Assembly (NCBI GenBank): GCA_013398295.1
Contig: VZSF01003232.1
Span: forward strand, 1-64,000
Source: Chionis minor
Taxonomy: Eukaryota; Chordata; Aves; Charadriiformes; Chionididae
Length of the DNA stretch: 64,000 bases
Direction of reading: 5' to 3'
The position numbers and the translations under genes were made by a program. This document shows positions 1-12,879 of this stretch, piece after piece. Position 1 is the first letter of the stretch. Each line of letters opens with the position of its first letter. The notes under the pieces are model-generated. The model saw nothing but the letters and a program-made list of their open reading frames with translations. It ran no database searches and was not told the DNA's origin.

Positions 1-719
1 TAAAAATTAAAAAAAAAAAATCCGTTTCCCTATTTCCGAAAGCCTCGGAAACACTCGCCTGGGAGACGGACACCGATGAAGGCTTTTAAAGAAGCTGGAG
101 GGAGATTTTAGAAAGAGAGCCCAAGAAAACAGAGGATTATTTATAGCGTTTTAGCGAGAGGAAATGGGATTGGAAAGGCAGGGCGAATGAAACGAAATTT
201 GGGGGCTGATGTAAGAGCTCAGAAATAGGTTTTCCCCGGCGTTAAGCGCCGTTCTTGCGGGTCGACGGTTTAAATCAGCCCTAACCCCTTTTGGCTCTGT
301 TATCCAGGGACACTCCGGGCTGGCGCTGGAGGTCTGGGAGCTGTGACAGACCACCCCACGCCCGGCCCTGACAGCGGGACGCAGCCTCCGCCGCAGCGAG
401 TGGAAACACGGCGGAGTTTCCGTGTCAATACGGGACGCCCCTAATTGACAGACCCCAGGGATGCGGGGGCTCTTTTGCCCCAGGGACGGGAGAGCAGCTC
501 CCCGCCGTCCCGGGAGAGGTGTCCGCGGGATAAGGGGCCACCGTCGTGCTTGCTTCCCTGCCGGTGCGCTGATGCCCGGGAGATTTAGCACAGCTCGCCC
601 TCCCTTTTATCGCAACAGCGATAAACACTAACTAAGGCATTGCTGCTTCCCGGGGCGAGCGGAGGGAAAGGGCAGCCCCCGCAGAGACCTCGCGGCCCCG
701 CGCACACGAGGATATGCCC

Positions 720-779
720 CGGGGGGAAAGGGGAGGGAGGGGGCTGGGAATTAAGGGGGAGGGGGGGTGAAGGGGGGAA
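720..779. repeat. G-rich purine tract
   Basis: About 60 bases dominated by G runs of 3-7 separated by short A or AA, with a few T. Potential G-quadruplex within the first CpG block. Confidence 0.6.
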
Positions 780-1429
780 GCCAATGGTGCCCCCTGGCAG
801 GATCTCTGCTCCCGGCGCTGAGAGGGTTCGCCCAGAGAAACCCACGCTCCTGGAGCCGGGGGATGGGATTTCGATTCCAGCTTTCGCACCAAAATCGCGC
901 TGAGCAAAATGCGCCCGCGCTGCGCCGCCGGCACCCGGTCCCCGGGGGTCTTCTCCGCCGGAGGGGGGTTAGGGACCGTGTCCTGCTCCCCGCCGCAAAC
1001 GGCTTAAATCTGGAGTCGGCCTGGGCTTAATCTGGATTCAGATGCGACTCTGACCCCCGGCCGCCAGAGATGAATGCGTCCCGTTGCCTGGTCTTTATTC
1101 CAGACCCTTACTCGCAGGGGTAGCTCCCATTAAATCCAGGAAACTGCTCCCTGGAATAAAGTGGCAGGAGCAAGGGTCGCAGGGCCAGGCCTCGGGGTTT
1201 ATAAAGAAATCATTCACTCCTGCTTTCCAGTTGTCGCAGAGCGAGTCCGAAAATATTTGTTTATATATGGAAATATTTGGGGGGAAAAAAGGAGAAATAA
1301 GGGGAGTCGGTTGCGGGGCGGGAGTGCTGTCCAGATGTGCTGCTCTCAGGGACTGAGCCCAGCCAGTTTCAAACCCTGCTCCACAACAAGGAAAACCTCA
1401 CCGAAGGTCCTTTAGCCAGACTTAGCCCG

Positions 1430-2120
1430 GGGATTTTTATTTTGTTTATTTTTTTTTTCTTAGTTAGTAATTGAAAACAACGTTAAAACTAGTCAGCGGC
1501 TGCGGGCTGAAGGCTGTCTGATAACGTGAGCTAGTGATTTACTGGACTTTAATGCAACGTCGATTATCTTTTATAAACCGGACCGGAGGATTTGGAGGCT
1601 GGTGCTCTCGTAAGAGGCGAGTTTAAAGCGAACACAAGCCGCCGCTTGGAAACTCGAGCGAGGTGATGTTACTGGGCTGCGCGGGGTCAGTTATTGTGAC
1701 TGCGGAAAAAAATACGCCTGCAATTTATTTTTATGGTCTGCACAAACGGTATTGTTGCGTATTATTAACTAATTCATAATTATACCCCTATTATGCCGTC
1801 GATTCTTTCCCCCCTCTTCCCCCGGTTTTTTCAGGCTTTGAGAATTGAACCACCGCAAAATATTTACAGTCTCGAGTGTTTTTAAATGGGCTTTGTTTGT
1901 GTTTTACAGAATAAAAATCTCTATTAGTGTTTAAACAAACACCATGCCAGTCTCTTAAGCCTTCCAGATGTTTGCAATAAAATGTCAGGTTTTGCCTTTG
2001 GGACTCGAAATAAAATTTAACTACCTTCACCCTGTAATTATTCTCTTAGCTCTCCCTTCATAAATTTATCTGCTTTCTATCAGGAGAGAAAAAAAATCCG
2101 ATTATACACTTGGACTATAA
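1430..2120. other. AT-rich island inside CpG domain (candidate conserved non-coding element)
   Basis: AT-rich, non-repetitive sequence between two GC-rich blocks, with homeodomain-like TAAT/ATTA motifs around 1740-1790 and no reading frame of note. Complex unique sequence of this kind between islands is typical of enhancers, but conservation was not tested. Confidence 0.3.
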
Positions 2121-3514
2121 AAAACAGCCACTACTTTCCCTCCATTTTACCAGGACTTCTCCCCGACTTGCTTCGGCATCGCAGAGCAACGCGTGTACAT
2201 TATTTCTGGCTCTCCTGCTTTCGGGGCGGCAGAAGGAGACCAGGCAAAGCAGAAACACACCAACAGGTTTCCTGGGCGTAAGGCGACAAAATGTCCCGTG
2301 TCCCCGGGCTTGTGTCCCGTCCCGTCGTCCCCGTCCCCCCCGTCCCCCCCCACCCGCAAGCCCTATCCCGGCCCCAGTGTTCCCGGAGGGAAGGCGAAAC
2401 GGGAACTTAAATTGTCCCTGAACTTCCTCCAGCTCCGGGCGTCGATCCTTCTCAGGCACTAATCAGCCCTGACTGCATTTCGGAGCCTCCCCGTGGAGCT
2501 GTTTGGAAATAGGCAATTACGATAAACAATTCAAACAAAAGCAGGTTCCCCTCGCAAACAAAGACGAAAGTCCCAGCTCGAGACCCTTCTGCCTTCTCAG
2601 CTACTAACTGGGAACGACGCGGGCAGGCTGAAAAAGCCACGCGTTTTGTATTTACCGCGCCGAGCTTCAGAGCCACCCGGGTGCGACAAGTGAGGGTCTG
2701 AGATGATCTCTTTCTTCATCTGCCGCCGCGACACCCGCTTCGCCTGGCCGAAAGCAGGCTGGCCGGGTTCCCGCAGCTCTCCCCGCATGCCTCCGCAGCT
2801 CTAACCCGCAGCTGAGCTGATCTAACCCGCAGGATTCACCCAGGCGCTCTTGCTCCGCTCCTCGCCCCCCGAGCGCTGCGGTCCCCGGGCACAGCCTGGG
2901 ACACTTCGCTTCACCCCCACGAGTGCTCTTGGGACCCACTCCCGGCTGCTCCCGCCGCCTCCTCTCTCTCATATATTTATTCTCCCCTCTCCTCCTCGGG
3001 GAGAAGCCGTCCTCCGCAGATCTGCTCCCTGCCTCGCCTTGAGGTCACGCTCTGCGGACAGGTGAATCCGCGTGGCTGCTGCTCCCGGGTGGGAGGCAGC
3101 TCCAGGGAGGCCAGAGGCCGGCAAGCCGGCTGGAGAGCAGAGGTCTCCCCAAAAAGGCTCAGCACCTCCCAGCAGGAGAGGGACGCGGAGGAAAATAGGT
3201 GTCTGATCGGCCGTGCCAGCCTGCCCGCAGCTCGGCCCCCGCCACCATACCTGCCCTCCCTTCCTCGAGAAGAGGTGGCAGAGCCAGGCGAGGTGGCTCC
3301 CACAGGAAGGCTGGTGCCGAGGGGAAGCGGGGGGGAAGAGGAGGGGGGGCCTGGGCTCCGCCGCCCCCCTGCCCGCTCCACCGGCCCCGTCGGCAGTGGG
3401 GCGCTGTGGTTTCCCTCGGGGCCTCCTCTTCTGCAGGTGGACTCGGGGGTGGTGCTGGCCAGCGGGAAGGGACTGAGAGAGATCTCAAAGCGGTTCTTGG
3501 GTCTGGGCTGTTTC

Positions 3515-3587
3515 GGGGGTTTGGGGTTTTTTGGGGGGTGTGTTGTTTTGTTTTGGGGTGTTTTTTTGGGGTTTTTGTGTTGGTTTT
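3515..3587. repeat. G/T-only tract
   Basis: 73 consecutive bases are only G or T, with several G4-G6 runs separated by T runs, followed by a C9-C10 block near 3596-3605. It is the same type of composition as the tract at 16182-16338 but on the other strand, and it has G-quadruplex potential on the plus strand. Confidence 0.85.
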
Positions 3588-5579
3588 CTTATCTTCCCCC
3601 CCCCAAGAAATAATTCGCCCTTGCGGGATTTCGGAGGAGAAGATCTAGAGTGTTCGTGGACCTCAGAAAGAGCGCGGAAAAGCCGTCAGCGGGGCTACAT
3701 CTAGCTAGATAAGGTGTAGGACAAGACCCTTATCCAGATTCTCCTGTCAGAGCCAGGGTACACGAAGCGGTCCCGGGGCGACGAGCATCTCTCCGCGCCC
3801 CGGGGGCTCAGCCCTGCCGTGTGTGGGCTCAGCTCCGCTATCGCTCCGAGCCCGGCGTGGGCCGCGGGTGCCTCCTCCCGAGGGATGCGAAGAGCACCGG
3901 GAAAGGCGGGCCGGGGCCCGGCGTGGGGCAACCCACTCATGAATTCCGGCGGGGAGATTTTAAGCTAAAAGGTGGCTGCTCCCAGCCCGGCGCCCGGCTC
4001 TACTTGCCCGCCGGGAAAGAAAAAAATCAGTTTCGCAAACAGCATTTACACGGCGGCGCGTTGAAGAGCTACTTCCTCGCAGATTATTGGCGCTATTATA
4101 ATTTGGGGCAGATTGAGGGGTTTGAAGTTGGGAGGGGGGATATTTTTTTTTTTTTTAAATTTATTTTCCCCAGCCCCGACGCAGCCCTCAGTTCCCGAAC
4201 CCGCAAGACTGAGTGTGGACCTCTGGGGTTTCAGCCGCATATGGGGCTCACCCAACCTTGCAGCTGAAGCTGCCGGGCTGGGAGGAGGAACGGGAGCGGC
4301 CAAGACTGTTTTCACCACCCCCCGGTCCAGGACGGACCTACCTGGCAGACACGACTCCCTCTCGTCCCCCCTTGTCCCCACACCTCGCCGAAAAAGCGGC
4401 GTCCCCCAGAAAAAGCTGCGGGTCTTGCACACAATGGGTCTCGTATGGGGCGCTGCAGGCGGACAACCGGCCCCTTGTTACCGAGCCGGCATCCAAAGTC
4501 CGCTTTTCCAGGGAAGAAAACCGAGCTGCGCACAGCATTTCAATGTGTGTTCAGTCACAAAAATAAATATAAGGGGATTTTTTTTTTTCCTCTTCCAGGC
4601 ACAGCTCTTTGAACCAAGAGAGGTCTGTGCGCTCCCCTAACTCATACATGATACATTCTGCTGTAAACAATCCCGATTAGGGCAGATCCTAAAACGCAGC
4701 AGACTTTAACGGCACCATTCAAAAGAGCGGTGGCAGCGGGATGTGATCAGTCCGCTATCGAAAACAGGCGTTTATCGCGAAAATAGGTGTTTCTCCGGCC
4801 GTGCTATCAGCGCTAGGCACGACCACAAAACCAGGAGAGCGGCGCCCGGCCTTCGGGACGGGCAGCGAAGTAGGCAGCGCAACCCCGGGAACTTCAAACA
4901 CGGTTTATTTGGCCCCACGAGAAACGCGACTGCTGCGTGAAGCGGTCACGCCAGAAACCCGGCTCCGGTCCCCACGACCCGTCCCTGAGCCGTCGGGGCC
5001 CGGCCCGGGGTCTCTTTCTGCACGGCAAATCTCCCCCGCTCTTGCTCTGCGATCAGGATTTACACACACTTATTATTAAACGAGCTTTTATTAGTTTCTA
5101 ACGCTGTTTCTTTATTAGTTTTCAGTAACCAAAAGGCTACCAGGGATCCCAGAGGTAAATTCTGGGCTGTCCCGGGAGCATTCGCTCCTTTGCCGTGCTC
5201 CCTGCCCTCTTCGCAGGGGTTTTCTCGGCTGGAGGATAGAAACCTTGGAAGGGAACGGAGGGCGACGGGCGACGCCGTCGTGGGGCACCCCCTGATCCTT
5301 TATTCCTCCCTCGGCACAGCCGTCTCGTCGCCCCACAGCCCGTCCCGGTGACTCTCAGCAAAGGCACGAAAACCTACGAAGATCTCCCCCGCTCCCGCCT
5401 CGGCGCTGGCTGCGCTTTCTAGGGCGATATTGATGCTACGAGTGAATTTATCTTCTCTCTCCGTGATCTCGCCGCGAAGCCGCCATCCCGCGCCCCCGGC
5501 AGCGTGGGCGATGCTCCCCCCGCCACAAGGCCTCTCTCTGCCCCCCGTGCTCCCCCGCCCTCCCCGGCGCGGCCCCGTC

Positions 5580-5613
<34 letters not shown>

Positions 5614-5632
5614 GGGCGGNGGGGGGGGGGGG
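5580..5632. repeat. Poly-G run interrupted by single N
   Basis: A run of 27 G, then CCCC, GGGGGG, C, GG, an N at 5620, and a further G run. The lone N marks an unresolved base or a joined break, so the true length is uncertain. Long reading frames crossing this point on both strands are not genes. Confidence 0.95.
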
Positions 5633-6611
5633 CACGGAGTCGCCCAGGGTCAAGCGATCGGCGTGTGGCATCCTCGGAGGAGGAGCCCGAGGGCCGAGAT
5701 GGGGAGCAGCGAGCCCACTTCCGAGTGCTTTCGGGGTTGGGGCCGTGAGACCGGCCGCCGGGCTCGCCCGCCGCAGCGAAGCCAGACCGGGGCCGGCGGG
5801 GGGTCGGGGGCCGGAGGGAGCGGGACGCCAGAGCCCCCCCCTCCCCGCCTCACCTCGCCCTCTCCCGCAATGCCACCCTTCAGGCTCTCGCCCCATGTGC
5901 GTGGGGGCCGCAGCCAGCTCCTGCCCGCAGGGCCATCCCCGCAGCGGGGCAGAGCGGAGCCCCCCCGGCCGGGCTGAGGGCGGGCGGCCCGGCAGCGCTT
6001 CCCGAGGCTGCCCGAAGTGGGCGCAGCAACGGGGAGGTTCCGTGAAGGTGCCTTTCCCGAAGCTCCTGGCGGCTCTGGGAAAGGTACCGCTGGCAGCGGG
6101 GGAGGTGGGAGAGCCGTCGGCGGAGGGGACAGCAGCTCGCCCACGGGAGAAGGGGCAGGAAATCACACTGAGAGCGGGATGCGGCAGCTCCGGGGCGCAA
6201 AGTAGCCTCATCGCCGCGGGGGCGGGCAGGCGGCGAGGGCGGGAGACCCGGCTGCAGGGCTCGGGCCCGCCGCCCCTGCAAGGGGGGTGTTCGGCCTCCT
6301 GCATCCCGCCGTTCTTTCCTGCCTGGGAAGCGGGAGGCTGAATAGGTACTCCTGACTTTGGGCTTCAGTCAGGAGGGACCGGCATGACGACGGCGGCCGC
6401 GCAGCAACCAGCCAAAGCCAGCCCGGGCCACACTTCAGCCGTGCTCGGGGAATAGGGGTTCTGCTTTTGGAAAACAAAAACACAATAGCAATTAAGCGCT
6501 CGTCTGAATGCGACTGCTTGTTTGGCAGCGACTGACCGGAACCTGGAGGCTTTCCCCTCGCCAGCACAGACATTTGCCCCCGTTTCCCTCCTTCTCCACC
6601 GGTGCCAGAGG

Positions 6612-6641
6612 CGTCCCGCACCGGGACGTCCCGCACCGGGA
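6612..6641. repeat. Perfect 15-bp tandem duplication
   Basis: CGTCCCGCACCGGGA occurs twice head to tail (6612-6626 and 6627-6641). Each copy carries a near-palindromic CCCG...CGGG core. Confidence 0.9.
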
Positions 6642-6759
6642 AAGTTCTCCCGCGCCTAGGACCAGCCTCAGGCTGTGGGTGCCCCCAGATTCCCCCCGGG
6701 GAGGCAGGGCCACGCGCCAGGGGGACAAGTGTGGCCTCTTAAAATAACAGGGCCGAGCA

Positions 6760-7240
6760 ATAGCCTCAGAGTCAAAAATGCCTCCGTAGCGATCCCGACG
6801 GGAAGTTTTCTCCTTTACAGATGTCTTTTTTGCAGATCGGCCCATTTGTTAAGATCCCCCTTGTGCCCTGATAATCCCGCCCTGCCGCATTTGCTTGCTC
6901 TGCGTTGATGTGGTTTCTCCTCTTGCCTTTCAGGATTATAAAAATCTCTCCCTCTCCCTTCCTCTCATTTCCCTCTAAAGCCGGGTTTCTGAGGAATGTT
7001 GGCTAACCCTCCGCATCTGCTGCTTTCTTTCCCCTGCGATGGCAAATTCGGCGTCATTTGTGGACTTGCCCAATGCAAACATTACATTAAGAAGTATTTC
7101 AAGGCATTTTATTGTTGCTCTGCAGTCCTTTGATGTGGTCTATAGGCACCAATTGTTGATGTCTCCCTGCGACTCCTCAGTGTCAGCATCTCGTTTCTGT
7201 CGCTTTTGTTCTCCCCGCGTTTCTCCTCTTTTCAAAATAC
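6760..7240. other. AT-richer island inside CpG domain (candidate conserved non-coding element)
   Basis: Composition drops abruptly from GC-rich to balanced, with unique sequence containing CAAT- and TTTATT-type motifs and a TATAAAAA near 6935. No recognised coding potential. Candidate enhancer or distal promoter element only. Confidence 0.3.
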
Positions 7241-10200
7241 GGGGTTTGAACGGCCGCGACGGAGCCCGTCACCTCACCCGTGGGTCACCGCCGTCCCACT
7301 TCCCAGGGGACAGCCACCTCCAGCGGCACGGGGCTGCCCCCTACCCTGGAGATGACAGATTTCCCCTCCCGCAACTCCCGCCCCGAGGCTGCGGTGGGAG
7401 GCGGCCGTGCGCCTGGCCGCCAGCCGGCAGGTCACCTCCCGTCCCCCGCGGGCGCCTCGCCTCCCCCGCAGGCGTGTGCTCCGCTCCCTGCACCTCTGCC
7501 CCGCCATGCCCCTGGCTGCGGGGCTCCCTGCGGGAGAGGCAGCCCACAGGGGCCCGCACCTCGCAGGGGGAGCGGGGGGGCTGCGGCAGCGCCCGACCCT
7601 TCGCTGCCGGGGCCGCCCAGGCGGCGACACGCCAGCCCCCACGCGGGGACCCAGCCTAAAGGGACACGCCAGGAACCCAGCCTGCAGGGGGTTGTCGCCC
7701 TGCCCTGCCCTGCGCTGCCTGGGCGCTTTCGCCAGCCACCAGCTGGAGCCACTTCGCCCCTTGGCAGCAACGGGGTGGGAGCCAAGTCTCGCGTGGGTCC
7801 AGGCGGCGCTCACACCGAAATCCGGCTGGCAGGCGGCTGCTGTGGGTCCGCGCCACGGGAGAAGGAAGCATCCTCCGCCCACCCCGAGGCACGGCAGAAG
7901 CAGAGCCCCGGCCGAGCTCCCTCCAGCGCGGGCACCCGGTGGGGTAGCTCTGGATACACCCCCACGGGGACACGACGGGCTCCCAAGAGAGCCGCTCCAC
8001 GCTCTGCGTGGGCTGTAGGGACAGCGGGCTGACCCGAGTGGATACCTCCGGGGTGCCAGGCAGCGGCAGCGGTTGCCCAGCAAGAAAATCACCCTCATTC
8101 AACGCCGGGTTCAACGCAACCCACGCCGGGGACACGGCACTGTTTGGTTTTCAGTGGGAGAGTGATGGGGTCGATGTCCCTCGTGTCCGGGTGTATGTCC
8201 GTCCTCCTCCTCCCCCCTCCCCTCCCCATTTGATTTTCCTTAGCAAAATAAACTCTCGAGCTCCGCACGCTTGGGGGCTCTCCCGGCAGTGAAGCCCTCA
8301 GGCAGGTGGCTGTGGGTCGGTCAGGGAGGAGGGCGGCCCAGGGAGTGTCCCCACGCCCTCCCGGGGAGCCTGCTCCCGTCCGGGCGCTCTTATAGCTCAC
8401 TGTCCCTGCCACCACCGCGGGCCCGGCGGTGGCCGTGGCCGTGACCGTAGGGACGGGGATGCCGGTTCGGGCGCCTTCTGGCGGGGAGGGAGTAGTCGAG
8501 AGAGAGCTGCCCCCACCCAGGCGGGCTCCTGGACCACGTCGGATTGGCTTTGGTAACGCCACCCCACCACATCCCTGAGCTGGGAGCGTGGCGAGAGATG
8601 CGAGGTTCGTGGTTTTGTCTGGGGCGACCCATTTTTGGGGAGCGCTCAAAGAGGGTTGGCCGCGCGAAAGTGGAGCACTCCCCCACATCTCCCGTCTGCT
8701 CTGACGAAGAGGGGTCGGGACCCTCTGCCATGCCGTGTCCTGACCCTCGCCATGTCCCAGTGGCGCTTTTAACAGCTCCCGGGCTCCTCGCAGCCCGACG
8801 TGTGTGCGCCCCTCTCCGTGGCATCGCGCCTCTCCGCCAGCCGCGGGCAGGCGCAAGGAAGGGAAGGTCCCCTCTCACACTCCATACAGCCCCATTTGCA
8901 CTGGCAGAGGCTTTTCCCTTGAGAACGAACGGAGATGTAAAACTAGCCCTGAGCAGATGTTCCAGCAACCAGGCTCGTTTGGAGAGAAAGCCCCTTGCTT
9001 CCCCGCCGCCTCATTCCTTCGCTCCCGGACTTCGCTCCCGCCTCCCCGGGCCCTCCCCGCGCTGCTCGATGACCTCATTCCCTGCATGTTTGCCATTACG
9101 CTCCGAGTTACCCAACCATTTAAAAAAAAATAGAAAAAAAAATTAAAAAATATAAATTGCTGCTTTGTGAGATCAAAGTAACGATTTCTGGTGCATCTGG
9201 AAACTGGAGAAAAAAATTGGAGCAGCAACAGTTGCACAACTTCAAAGTGTTTTTTAACAACGATTTTTCTCCTTCCTCTCCTCCCCAATCTTTCAAGCAT
9301 CAGATAAAGACAATGGGCTCCGTGGCTGTTTTCCAAAGAAATAACCTGCCTAAAGGGCCGCACAAAATCTCAAGTAGACAGGAAACACCTTACACGGCTT
9401 TCTTCTTTCGATCAAATAGAAATAATACGAGACTCGTCTTTCTGCTAGCCCCAATCCTGTCGCTACTAAACGGCGTCTGAGGACTGTGTTATAACGTGTA
9501 GGGAAACGAGTTTCAGGCTCGGGCTGCCACTAAGGCTTTATTCTTTTATAGAGGCTTCTAACAACCCAGCACATGCCCCGTATAACACAGCAGCCGAGTG
9601 AAACCCAAGAACTTGTAGGGAAGGAGCAGAGGGCGGCAGCGAGGGGAAGATTTCCCCAGCAGAAGCCCTCGGGCCGACAGGGAATGCGGGGGACGGAGAG
9701 AGGCAGGTCCCGGGAGAGGCAGAGAATTGTTCGTTCCCTTTTATTAAGGAGGGGCATGCCTGTCCCGGGACCTTCGGGATCATGCATCCCAAGAAAAGAG
9801 AAGAGAGCGGGTAGGGAAACCGCGCTCTCCTCAAATCCCGCTCCTCGCCGGGGTCACTTCTTCGGGAGCTCGGTGGCCCTCAGTGCCATCTCTTTAGTGT
9901 TTCCAAAGGGAAATAAATTTCCCTTCGCCCCGTGTGCCTTAAGCCCGAGGGTCCCAAGGACGGGGCGATGCCGGCAGCGAAAGGCTGAGGCCGAAAAGGG
10001 CGAGCCCTCAGAGGCGGCGCCTCTCTAATGGCTTCGACCCTGCACTCCTGACCCTCTGCCTCCCCCGCACTTGTCCCTTTTGCCCCCTTAACGACTTCAG
10101 GACCGTGCCTTTGAACTTGGAGCAGAGGAGAAGAAACCCCCATAGGCGGGGCGGTTTCCCGCGAAAGGGAAACAGCCGATCGCGACTTTTCAGTGTCAGG

Positions 10201-10264
10201 AGACGTATCTCGAGCCTCGGGAACAGGAACCTTCGCGGAGGTCTTTAAAGTTAATGGGCAACCG

Positions 10265-10272
10265 TATAAAAG
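10265..10272 (+). promoter_or_regulatory. TATA-box-like motif in CpG-rich block
   Basis: TATAAAAG in an otherwise GC-rich stretch. It is in the plus orientation, opposite to WARS2 and the expected TBX15. Isolated TATA matches are common by chance; listed only because of its CpG-island setting. Confidence 0.15.
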
Positions 10273-11531
10273 CCGAGGGGCAGAAGGCATCACCCAGGGA
10301 GCCGCGGAGGGGGAATCGCAGCGCTCTGCTCTCCGCTCGGGATAACAAGAGCAGCTCCGGGTCTCTCCTCCGGCACCGAAAAAGGCCGAGTTGGGTCACA
10401 CAAGCAGTTCGCAGCCGGGGCCGGGGCTCCGGGCCTTCAGTGGGAGGTCTGTCCCCGAGGCCACCCTTCCCGTCCCAGCGCCTCTTGCCCCGGCGCTGGA
10501 GCCGCGCCATCCTCAGCTCCGCTTCGTGTCCGCGGCCTCGCCCGCCGCCTCCCCCCCCGGTGCGGGGCAGCCCGGAGAAGGCCCCGCCGGCGATGCCGCA
10601 CGTCTGGGTCACACCTTCTTCCCTCCGCCCTGACACCGGCCATGTGGGTCGGCCTGTGTGGCGCAGGCTCTGCCTGACCCGCTCCTATTGTAGCCGCGTC
10701 TCCTCTGGTTTTTGCATCGCGGTTCTAACACACACACACCCCCCCGCCCCGCGTTTTGATTTTTAAACGCACGTCTCGGGCGGACGCCGTCTAGCCGGTG
10801 TCATGCGATTAATCCTCTTTGCTCCTGCAAAGATTTCCAGGCTCCCCATCCCCTCTTTAGGTTTCACGACCGATCCCCGGCGACTTGCTTTCCAGGTTTG
10901 CGCGGCGCGTCTCAGATGCCACGCTTCAAAGGCCGCCTTTTCGTTTTAACCTCGGCATTGGAAAATAATTTAGCGAACACTTCTCCCCCCCCTCCCCCCC
11001 CGCGGGAGTCCGAGATCGACGCCGCGCACAAGCCCCAGAGCCTCGTCAGGCGAGAAGACACCTCGGCGGCACGGCATGAACCTTGGAGACCTGGTGTCCC
11101 ACCAGCTCTCGGGGTGTTTCCCTGCCAAAGCGGAGGCTCTCAAGACCTCTCGGCTTTCCAGCACGGTCCCTTACGGTTCGCGGCCGTAAACCTGAGCGGA
11201 GCTGCAGTAAGAGCCCGACCCTCCCGCCTTCCCGCACTCGGCGCGAATAATCATCGTAAAGAGCTACAAACATTTCGGGGTCGGGATCTCCGCAGCTGCA
11301 GAGCCTCCCTCCTCCACAATTTCACGGCTAAACGCCGAGTGGCTCGTCCCTTCGGAGAGCACCGTTTCTTCAGCGAAATGCCGTTTTCCAAAACATGTCT
11401 GTCTAGAAACAGAGCTGTCTTGGCGGCATGAACTTTTCTCGTCCTCTAACCGTGATCCGAGATTTCCAAAATTGCTCATCTCCCACTTGCAACGGCAGCT
11501 ACATCACAGAAAAGGGGGAAATACCGGGGAA

Positions 11532-11564
11532 GGGGNGGGGGGGGGGGGGGGGGGGGGGGGGGGG
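11532..11564. repeat. Poly-G run with single N
   Basis: GGGG, an N at 11536, then 28 consecutive G. As at 5580-5632 this is a homopolymer inside the CpG domain where the assembly length is unreliable; the plus strand can form G-quadruplexes. Confidence 0.95.
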
Positions 11565-12614
11565 AACGGGACGGACACGGGACCTATTTCAGAAACCAGC
11601 TCATGTTTATTTCTTCAAAAAAAACCCCCCTCAACAATAAACTTGTAACCAATTTCAAACGCACCTAGAACCTCCTTCCACACAATACAGGGGTTGACAC
11701 CTCGTTTACAGGCTGGCGCGGCTCGGGAGCCTTTTACGGGTCTGTGTTCGTGTGTATAAATATAAATACAGATACATTTCCTTCAAGGAAGCCCTCTGAA
11801 TTTTGATTGCTGTGAATGGGTTTTCATTTGGGGGGGCCTTAGCTCTTCAGGAAGGAGACGGATCTTCGTCTTATTACTCAAATAAGAACGACTGGGGGGG
11901 AATTGGGGATTGGGGGAAACCCACGCAAAACAAACTGGTAAAGGACTGGACGTATACTTGACTACTCACTGGTTTGACCTAGGCTGCCTCTCCTAGAAAG
12001 CCCAACCCCAAAGCTAGATAGACGGACAGACCAGCAGGCAGGGAACACGGACAGATTTTGCAAATTAGAAAAGGAGCTTGAGTTCAGCCTGGAAAGGAGT
12101 GGCACGCTTCAGAGAGTGGAGTTCTCTCGGATTTATTTATTTGGATGGAAGCATATATCGCTCTTGCTGGCACTGCCTTGCACGAAGGCCCCGCCACTTC
12201 CCTGTCAAGTTCAGAGGAAGAAGGAGAACGCGGAGTAAACCCTTCCTGAGCAGCCGAAGATAAAAATCACACTCCAGTCAAGATGGCCTGTCAGCTCAGG
12301 CACAGCGCGAAGAGGGGTCACAACCAGGGGCTACATCACTCGTACTCACCCCCTCTGCCTTGCCAGCGGGTCGTGTGGAGACCAGAGACACCACTTCTAG
12401 ATGCCTTCGAACAGAAACCAAGCACGGGCACGGCAGCCTAGCGCACCCACACACACACAAGGAACGCTCCCCCGCCACACACGCTCTCCCACAGCGACAC
12501 GCGCGGCGTGAGAGCCAGGCGAGCCCCTGGGTGCGGGCTCCGAGCTGGGATGAGTTTCGGGAGCGACGCGGGGTGCCCTCGCACCCCCCCTTGCTCTCCC
12601 GGGGCCGGGAGGAT

Positions 12615-12629
12615 GTGTGTGTGTGTGTA
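12615..12629. repeat. Short (GT)n microsatellite
   Basis: About seven GT units within a GC-rich block. Confidence 0.8.
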
Positions 12630-12879
12630 GATTTGCGGGGACCCGTCGGCGTGATTTTGTGCCGGCTGCGGGGTTCCCAAAACGCCTCCCTCGGCGGGGA
12701 TCCCCCGGCTCCATCGGGGTGTCGGGGAAAGGCAGCGGGGGCCGGGCCGAGGGCTGAGGTGGGAGCGCGGGTGCGGGAAGGCTGCCGGACACCTTCCCCC
12801 GCAGCTCGCCCTCTGCCTTCAGCCCCGCACTGCGCGCCTGACCTCGCCTTAGCGGCCCCTGCCTACACCTCTCCCGGCT

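Noticed and set aside
2667..2972. Minus-strand frame beginning MRERRRR, considered as a possible TBX15 N-terminus.
   Set aside because: Beyond the first few basic residues it has no resemblance to TBX15 or any T-box protein, and a basic start is common in GC-rich frames.
5300..6341. Overlapping long reading frames of 303 and 334 codons on both strands.
   Set aside because: They cross a poly-G run with an N, consist of Pro/Gly/Arg/Ala low-complexity sequence, and exist on both strands at once, which is what GC-rich DNA without stop codons produces.
7274..8135. Reading frames of 159-274 codons in several frames.
   Set aside because: Composition-driven Arg/Pro/Gly-rich translations in a CpG island; no domain or splice structure recognised.
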